Assembly (NCBI GenBank): GCA_902803265.1
Contig: CADCPD010000120.1
Location: forward strand, 1-9,757
Origin: an uncultured bacterium
GTDB taxonomy: Bacteria > Cyanobacteriota > Vampirovibrionia > Gastranaerophilales > Gastranaerophilaceae
Reading direction: 5' to 3'
DNA: 9,757 bases
Below the pieces are notes generated by a model that ran no database searches, was not told where the DNA came from, and worked only from the letters and a program-made list of their open reading frames with translations. The position numbers were made by a program, and so were the translations under genes. This document shows positions 6,596-9,757 of the stretch, one piece after another. Numbering within the stretch: position 1 is the stretch's first letter; each line of letters begins with the position of its first letter.

Positions 6596-6976
6596 TTATG
6601 CAATAATCTCTTTTTGTTCTTGAGAAATTTGTTTTGAAGCAGCATTAGCAATAGTTCCGTTTATCACACCGGTTGCAACACCAAGCCCTACACCTGCAGC
6701 AATAGCGGATGTAAAAGGTTTAGTTTTTGCTACTTTTGAAATAACATTGCTCGCAGCAACTACAAGAGCTGCACTTGCAAGACCAGCTACTGCACCAAGT
6801 GGTAAAACTTTTTTCAAAGATACTTTATCAATTTGAGCTTTTTCAAATTTATCTACCTTTGGCTCTTCATGACAACAGCAGCATGAACAACTTTGATGAA
6901 CATGTTGAGGTGAATGACAAGAACAGCCTTCTTCACAACAGCAATTTGAATGTATTTTTGGTCCTATTTTAAACAT
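6596..6976 (-). CDS. Cys/His-rich protein with glycine-zipper hydrophobic domain, unknown function
   Basis: 126 residues, not recognised. The N-terminal part (9-36) is packed with 10 Cys and 5 His, including runs CCC at 12-14 and CCCC at 32-35, interleaved with HVH and CH. This strongly suggests binding of several metal ions. A charged linker (37-57) leads to two hydrophobic helices rich in Ala and Gly, about 58-80 and 88-112. The second is a glycine zipper (G96, G100, G104, G108), a pattern that packs helices in membranes and is common in small envelope proteins. The ATG has AAGGGA 5 nt upstream and a clear TATAAT promoter hexamer. There is no signal peptide, so the Cys-rich part is probably cytoplasmic if the helices insert (inference). 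It ends at the shared terminator. Confidence 0.75.
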   Translation of the reverse strand: MFKIGPKIHSNCCCEEGCSCHSPQHVHQSCSCCCCHEEPKVDKFEKAQIDKVSLKKVLPLGAVAGLASAALVVAASNVISKVAKTKPFTSAIAAGVGLGVATGVINGTIANAASKQISQEQKEIIA

Positions 6977-6994
6977 AAATTTCCCTTCTGTGTA

Positions 6995-7000
6995 ATTATA
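6995..7000 (-). promoter_or_regulatory. -10 element for the Cys/His-rich gene
   Basis: TATAAT on the minus strand, 18 nt before the ATG at 6976, giving a leader of about 12 nt that contains AAGGGA. No good -35 hexamer is visible. Confidence 0.5.
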
Positions 7001-7072
7001 TAAAAATGCTAATAAAAATACTTGCTAGGTATGTTAAGAAAATTTTACATAATTTTAAAAAATAATTCATGG

Positions 7073-7078
7073 TATAAT
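7073..7078 (+). promoter_or_regulatory. Extended -10 promoter of thioesterase operon (leaderless)
   Basis: TATAAT preceded by TGG (extended -10 form), then 6 nt and the ATG at 7085. There is no Shine-Dalgarno and no good -35. The expected transcription start is the A of the start codon. Confidence 0.65.
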
Positions 7079-7084
7079 CTGCTT

Positions 7085-7504
7085 ATGAAGAATATATTTG
7101 AACAAAAAGTTTCATATTGTGATACGGATGCTTACGGTGTAGTTTGGCACGGTTCTTACTTACGCTGGCTTGAAATAGGCAGAATGTATTTTTGCGATGA
7201 TATGGGATTAGATTTAGTAAAATGCCAAGAAAATAATTTGGTTTTACCATTGACTAATATTAATGTTAAATACAAATCACCCGCCAAACTTGGCGATATT
7301 ATGGTTATAGAAACAACGTTTGCGAAATATTCAAAAATTAAATTAATATTTAATCAACGCATATACAATAAAGAAACCGGAAATACCTATATTGAAGCCG
7401 TAGTTGAAGCTGTTCCTGTTTCAAATGACGGTAAATTATACAGAAAAATGCCTGAAATATTAAAAAGTGCCTGCGAAAAATATGCGGAGGAACAATGCGT
7501 TTAA
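7085..7504 (+). CDS. YbgC/4HBT-family acyl-CoA thioesterase
   Basis: 139 residues with a hotdog fold of the 4-hydroxybenzoyl-CoA thioesterase type. These enzymes hydrolyse acyl-CoA thioesters in the cytoplasm. The N-terminal signature YCDTDAYGVVWHGSYLRWLE includes the catalytic aspartate (D15) and H22 of the YbgC group. The length is typical (about 130-140). A longer reading from 7022 would add 21 non-family residues across the promoter, so the ATG at 7085 is preferred: it sits 6 nt after a perfect TATAAT. The end overlaps the pseudouridine synthase start by 10 nt. The substrate is not readable. The operon also holds coaE, so a link to CoA or acyl-CoA turnover is possible. Confidence 0.9.
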   Translation: MKNIFEQKVSYCDTDAYGVVWHGSYLRWLEIGRMYFCDDMGLDLVKCQENNLVLPLTNINVKYKSPAKLGDIMVIETTFAKYSKIKLIFNQRIYNKETGNTYIEAVVEAVPVSNDGKLYRKMPEILKSACEKYAEEQCV

Positions 7505-8217
7505 ATCGTTATATAGCACAAGCTAACATTTGTTCCAGAAGAAAAGCAGATGAATTTATTCAAAACGGCCAAGTTAAAGTAAACGGTAAAGTTATTACCG
7601 ATATGAGTTTTCAGGTTCGTGTAAAAGATAAAGTTTATATTGATGAGCATTTGATTCATCCGATGAATTTGCAATATTACAAATTTAATAAGCCAGCCGG
7701 ATACATTACTACAATGGATGATGAAAAAGGCAGAAAAACTATTTATGATATTCTGCCGAAAGAATTACATCACTTAAAACCCGTTGGCAGACTTGATAAA
7801 GATTCAACAGGGCTTTTGATTTTAACAAATGACGGAAGCATGATAAATGCATTAACTCATCCGTCTCTGAAAGTTCCAAAAGTTTATCATGTAACCGTAA
7901 AAGGCAAAGTTTCAGACAGTGCATTTGAAAAACTTGCGCAAGGTATTGAAATTGAAGAAGGTAAAATTGCTTATGCGGATATTATTGTTCTTGAACAATC
8001 AAATAAAGAAACTTTCATGCAAATAACTTTAATGCAGGGAATGAATCGTCAAATAAGAAAAATGTTTGAAAAAGTCGGTTATGAAGTAGAAATTTTAAAA
8101 CGTATTCAACATGCAACAATAAAGTTAGACGGATTAAGACGCGGAGAAGTCAAAGTTTTAAAACCAAAAGCAATAAGAGAATTGCAGGACTTTTTGAAAG
8201 GACGTGCCGATGCTTAA
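7495..8217 (+). CDS. rluB: RsuA/RluB-family rRNA pseudouridine synthase
   Basis: Isomerises a specific uridine to pseudouridine in rRNA. The 240-residue protein starts with an S4 RNA-binding domain (about 1-50, MRLNRYIAQANICSRRKADE) followed by the synthase domain. KFNKPAGYITT at 63-73 and GRLDKDSTGLL at 98-108 contain the catalytic aspartate D101. MNRQIRKMFEKVGYEV is the usual C-terminal family block. The S4 domain plus this subfamily pattern favours RluB (23S rRNA) but RsuA or RluE-like targets are not excluded. GGAGGA lies just before the ATG, inside the end of the thioesterase gene. The stop overlaps coaE. Confidence 0.92.
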   Translation: MRLNRYIAQANICSRRKADEFIQNGQVKVNGKVITDMSFQVRVKDKVYIDEHLIHPMNLQYYKFNKPAGYITTMDDEKGRKTIYDILPKELHHLKPVGRLDKDSTGLLILTNDGSMINALTHPSLKVPKVYHVTVKGKVSDSAFEKLAQGIEIEEGKIAYADIIVLEQSNKETFMQITLMQGMNRQIRKMFEKVGYEVEILKRIQHATIKLDGLRRGEVKVLKPKAIRELQDFLKGRADA

Positions 8218-8797
8218 AGTAGCTATTACAGGAAATATAGCTTCGGGCAAAACCTTTGTTGAAACAGTTCTTTCTTCAAAAGGTTATCCTGTATATGATA
8301 CTGATTCTATGGCTCACACAATTCTTGCAACATCTGTTGAAGTCAGAGAGGCTTTTAAAGATTATGATATTACTAATCACAGAGGTGAGATTTCAAGAGA
8401 AAAATTAGGTAATCTTGTTTTTGCAAAACCTGATTTGAAAAAACTTTTGGAAGATATCATTCATCCGGAAGTAAGAAAAGAACTTCGTAAAGTCTTTAAT
8501 TTTTCAGGCGTTGCAGATATGATTTTTGTATCTGTTCCGTTGCTTTTTGAAGCAAAATTTGATGATATGTTTGATAAATCAATTCTTGTTTTTGCAAATG
8601 ATGATATAAGACTTCAACGTTTAATGATAAGAAATGATTTAACAGAAGAACAGGCACAATTAAGAATAGATAGCCAAATGTCACAGGACGAAAAAGCTTC
8701 AAAAGTTGATTATATAATTCACAATAATTCGTCAGTAAAAGATTTTGAAAATGAAATTTTCAGCGTTTTAAAAGAGTTGGAAAATAATAAAGATTAG
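8210..8797 (+). CDS. coaE: Dephospho-CoA kinase
   Basis: Catalyses the last step of coenzyme A synthesis, phosphorylating the ribose 3'-hydroxyl of dephospho-CoA with ATP. 195 residues, the normal size. The P-loop GNIASGKT is at 8-15, the YDTD acid motif with D30 and D32 follows, then IIHPEVR, the PLLFE stretch and an arginine-bearing lid RLMIRN. I chose ATG 8210 over an in-frame GTG at 8204 because AAAGGA is 7 nt from the ATG but only 1-2 nt from the GTG. It overlaps the pseudouridine synthase gene by 8 nt and is the last gene of the operon. The hairpin with a U-tract further downstream belongs to the RNA gene. Confidence 0.95.
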   Translation: MLKVAITGNIASGKTFVETVLSSKGYPVYDTDSMAHTILATSVEVREAFKDYDITNHRGEISREKLGNLVFAKPDLKKLLEDIIHPEVRKELRKVFNFSGVADMIFVSVPLLFEAKFDDMFDKSILVFANDDIRLQRLMIRNDLTEEQAQLRIDSQMSQDEKASKVDYIIHNNSSVKDFENEIFSVLKELENNKD

Positions 8798-8809
8798 TAA
8801 CAATTAGGG

Positions 8810-8838
8810 TTGAAGTCGTTAAAAATATATGTCATAAT
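8810..8838 (+). promoter_or_regulatory. Promoter of the structured RNA
   Basis: TTGAAG (8810-8815), 17-bp spacer, CATAAT (8833-8838) with an upstream TG giving an extended -10. The predicted start, 8845-8846, coincides with the first bases of the long closing stem of the RNA. Confidence 0.7.
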
Positions 8839-8844
8839 GTAATT

Positions 8845-9027
8845 AGCTTTACATAGATGATTATTTTGTTCCTACATTTTTAATTATCGGGAGACAAAGC
8901 TCTAATGACGGTGAAGTATACCCGCCGATTAATAATCGCCAGCGGGAAACGGATAAGTCAAGGCGGTCACCCACCTGCGAGTTTACGCAGGCAACAAAAT
9001 CTCATTTGTGTAAAGTTTCTTTTTTTT
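8845..9027 (+). ncRNA. ssrS: Structured RNA of about 180 nt, candidate 6S RNA
   Basis: An intergenic stretch with its own promoter and a U-tract end. The 5' strand 8845-8870 pairs with 8993-9017 in a closing stem of about 24 bp, including CTTTACA/TGTAAAG and ATTTTGTT/AACAAAAT, with one small internal loop. Then comes a large bubble: its 5' side is AU-rich (8871-8888), and its 3' side carries a perfect 6-bp hairpin CCTGCG/CGCAGG (8974-8991). Beyond it an interrupted arm pairs GGGAGAC (8889-8895) with GTCACCC (8966-8972), TGAC (8906-8909) with GTCA (8957-8960), and ends in CCCGC-CGATT / AATCG-GCGGG (8921-8946). Closing stem, central bubble with a 3' hairpin, interrupted terminal arm and about 180 nt total are the 6S layout. 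I recognise no 6S sequence motif with certainty. The main alternative is a cis-acting leader of the downstream methyltransferase gene. The rest of the 246-bp gap holds only the flanking promoters. Confidence 0.6.
8993..9027 (+). terminator. 3' stem strand and U-tract ending the RNA gene
   Basis: The 3' strand of the long closing stem is followed directly by TTTCTTTTTTTT (9016-9027), as in a factor-independent terminator whose stem is the closing stem itself. Confidence 0.6.
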
Positions 9028-9031
9028 GCGC

Positions 9032-9037
9032 TAAAAT
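9032..9037 (+). promoter_or_regulatory. -10 element of rRNA methyltransferase gene (leaderless)
   Basis: TAAAAT placed 6 nt before the ATG at 9044, right after the U-tract. No Shine-Dalgarno is present; the -35 region is poor and overlaps the end of the RNA gene. Confidence 0.5.
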
Positions 9038-9043
9038 TCTCTT

Positions 9044-9757
9044 ATGAATATTGGCGAAGAATTAACATTAAAAGTTGAAAAAATATCTTCCGAAGGTAAA
9101 GGTATTGCAAGACATAACGGTTTTGTTGTTTTTATCGAAAATGCCTGTCCTGAGGATTTATTAAAATGTAAAGTCACGCATTTAACAAAATCTTTTGCAG
9201 AAGCTGAAATTGTTGAAATAATTGAACCTTCTTCTCACAGAATAAAACCAATGTGTCCTATGCAAAAGATTTGCGGTTCATGTCAGATTCAGTTTATTGA
9301 TTACGATTATCAAATAGAATTAAAAAAACAAATTGTTGAAGATACTAAAAAGAGTATTCTTCCGGATTACAAACTTGAAATAAAAACTCCGATAAAAAGT
9401 CCGGAAATACAGGAATTCAGACACAAAGTTCAGGTTCCTGTCAGAGAAACAAAAGTTTCAAAAAGATTACTTGCAGGATATTTTAAACCTAAAAGTCATG
9501 AACTTATAAATATTAAATACTGTCCTATTCAAACTGAAACATCTGATAAAATTATTGATTTTATCAGAAATGAAGCTAAAAACTTTAATATAAAAGGTTA
9601 TGATGAAGATAGACATTCAGGCGAATTAAAACATATTGTAATTCGTTCATCAACTCTTAATCAATATTTGGTTACTCTCGTTATAAATTCAAAAGTTTTT
9701 GGAGAAAAATACAAAAAGTTTGCAAAAGCTTTAATGGAAAACTTTGATAATATAAAA
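9044..9757 (+). CDS. rlmD: RlmD/RumA-type 23S rRNA (uracil-5-)-methyltransferase, 3' end cut
   Basis: 238 codons are visible and remain open to the right edge; full proteins are about 430-460 residues, so the SAM-binding methyltransferase half is missing. The first 60 residues are a TRAM RNA-binding domain (EELTLKVEKISSEGKGIARH). They are followed by the 4Fe-4S cysteine pattern C-x5-C-x2-C (CPMQKICGSC, about 71-80) and a later YCPIQ cysteine (about 163). This group methylates C5 of U1939 (RlmD) or U747 (RlmC) in 23S rRNA, and some members (RlmCD) do both. The iron-sulfur cysteines exclude TrmA. The start is supported by the adjacent -10 hexamer and the family-like N-terminus. Confidence 0.9.
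   Translation, partial: MNIGEELTLKVEKISSEGKGIARHNGFVVFIENACPEDLLKCKVTHLTKSFAEAEIVEIIEPSSHRIKPMCPMQKICGSCQIQFIDYDYQIELKKQIVEDTKKSILPDYKLEIKTPIKSPEIQEFRHKVQVPVRETKVSKRLLAGYFKPKSHELINIKYCPIQTETSDKIIDFIRNEAKNFNIKGYDEDRHSGELKHIVIRSSTLNQYLVTLVINSKVFGEKYKKFAKALMENFDNIK

Noticed and set aside
6775..6972. Plus-strand open frame opposite the Cys/His-rich gene
   Set aside because: The minus-strand gene has a Shine-Dalgarno, a TATAAT and a shared terminator; the plus frame has none of these.
7739..7924. Minus-strand open frame inside the pseudouridine synthase gene
   Set aside because: It is antisense to the catalytic region of a conserved enzyme and has no start signals.
8496..8702. Minus-strand open frame inside coaE
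   Set aside because: It is antisense to a conserved enzyme; the product has no recognisable pattern.
8871..8992. Known riboswitch (TPP, FMN, cobalamin, lysine, SAM, c-di-GMP), SRP RNA, tmRNA or RNase P in the coaE-rlmD gap
   Set aside because: None of the conserved cores I remember for these families is present.
1..9757. CRISPR array, insertion sequence, attachment site or defence system
   Set aside because: I saw no regularly spaced repeats, transposase, integrase, nuclease or toxin-antitoxin pattern. All genes look chromosomal and of uniform composition.

Overview
This is an AT-rich bacterial chromosomal window with short intergenic gaps and tightly packed operons. Nothing in it looks like a phage, a plasmid or an insertion sequence. 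The AT bias, the tRNA gene lacking an encoded CCA, the trpR-trpB pairing, and SpmA/SpmB homologues with no other sporulation gene in view would fit an uncultured gut-type lineage such as Melainabacteria/Gastranaerophilales. That taxonomic guess is weak and rests on overall character, not on a marker gene.

Region 1 (1-1316, minus strand): a tryptophan locus. A small Trp-repressor homologue (trpR) is followed 4 nt later by trpB, which runs off the left edge. The trpR promoter has a perfect TTGACA / TATAAT pair. It carries two near-identical 20-bp palindromes, one containing the -35 hexamer and one starting at the -10 and covering the expected transcription start. This looks like an autoregulated trpR-trpB operon, in the gene order known from the chlamydial trpRBA operon. 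A CAT-anticodon tRNA lies just upstream on the same strand.

Region 2 (1420-4815): two overlapping genes for WYL-domain transcription factors (minus) diverge from a spmA-spmB pair of membrane proteins (plus). A minus-strand zinc-ribbon gene converges on spmB and overlaps its end.

Region 3 (4944-6976): ndk and tgt (nucleoside diphosphate kinase and tRNA-guanine transglycosylase) overlap and end at a strong bidirectional terminator. On the other side of it lies a convergent gene for a Cys/His-rich protein with a glycine-zipper hydrophobic domain.

Region 4 (7085-8797): a three-gene overlapping operon of a hotdog thioesterase, an RsuA/RluB-type pseudouridine synthase and dephospho-CoA kinase.

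Region 5 (8798-9757): a well-delimited, apparently untranslated gene of about 180 nt. It has its own promoter, a long stem pairing its two ends, an internal bubble carrying a small hairpin on its 3' side, and a U-tract end. This layout resembles 6S RNA. It is followed by the start of an RlmD/RumA-type 23S rRNA m5U methyltransferase, cut by the right edge.

A recurrent theme is leaderless transcription. Four genes (the first WYL gene, spmA, the thioesterase and the rRNA methyltransferase) have a -10-like hexamer exactly 6 nt before the ATG and no Shine-Dalgarno. Genes inside operons, together with trpR, ndk and the two small minus-strand genes, mostly carry recognisable Shine-Dalgarno sequences. 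The points most worth following up are the TrpR operators, the 6S-like RNA and this leaderless promoter pattern.
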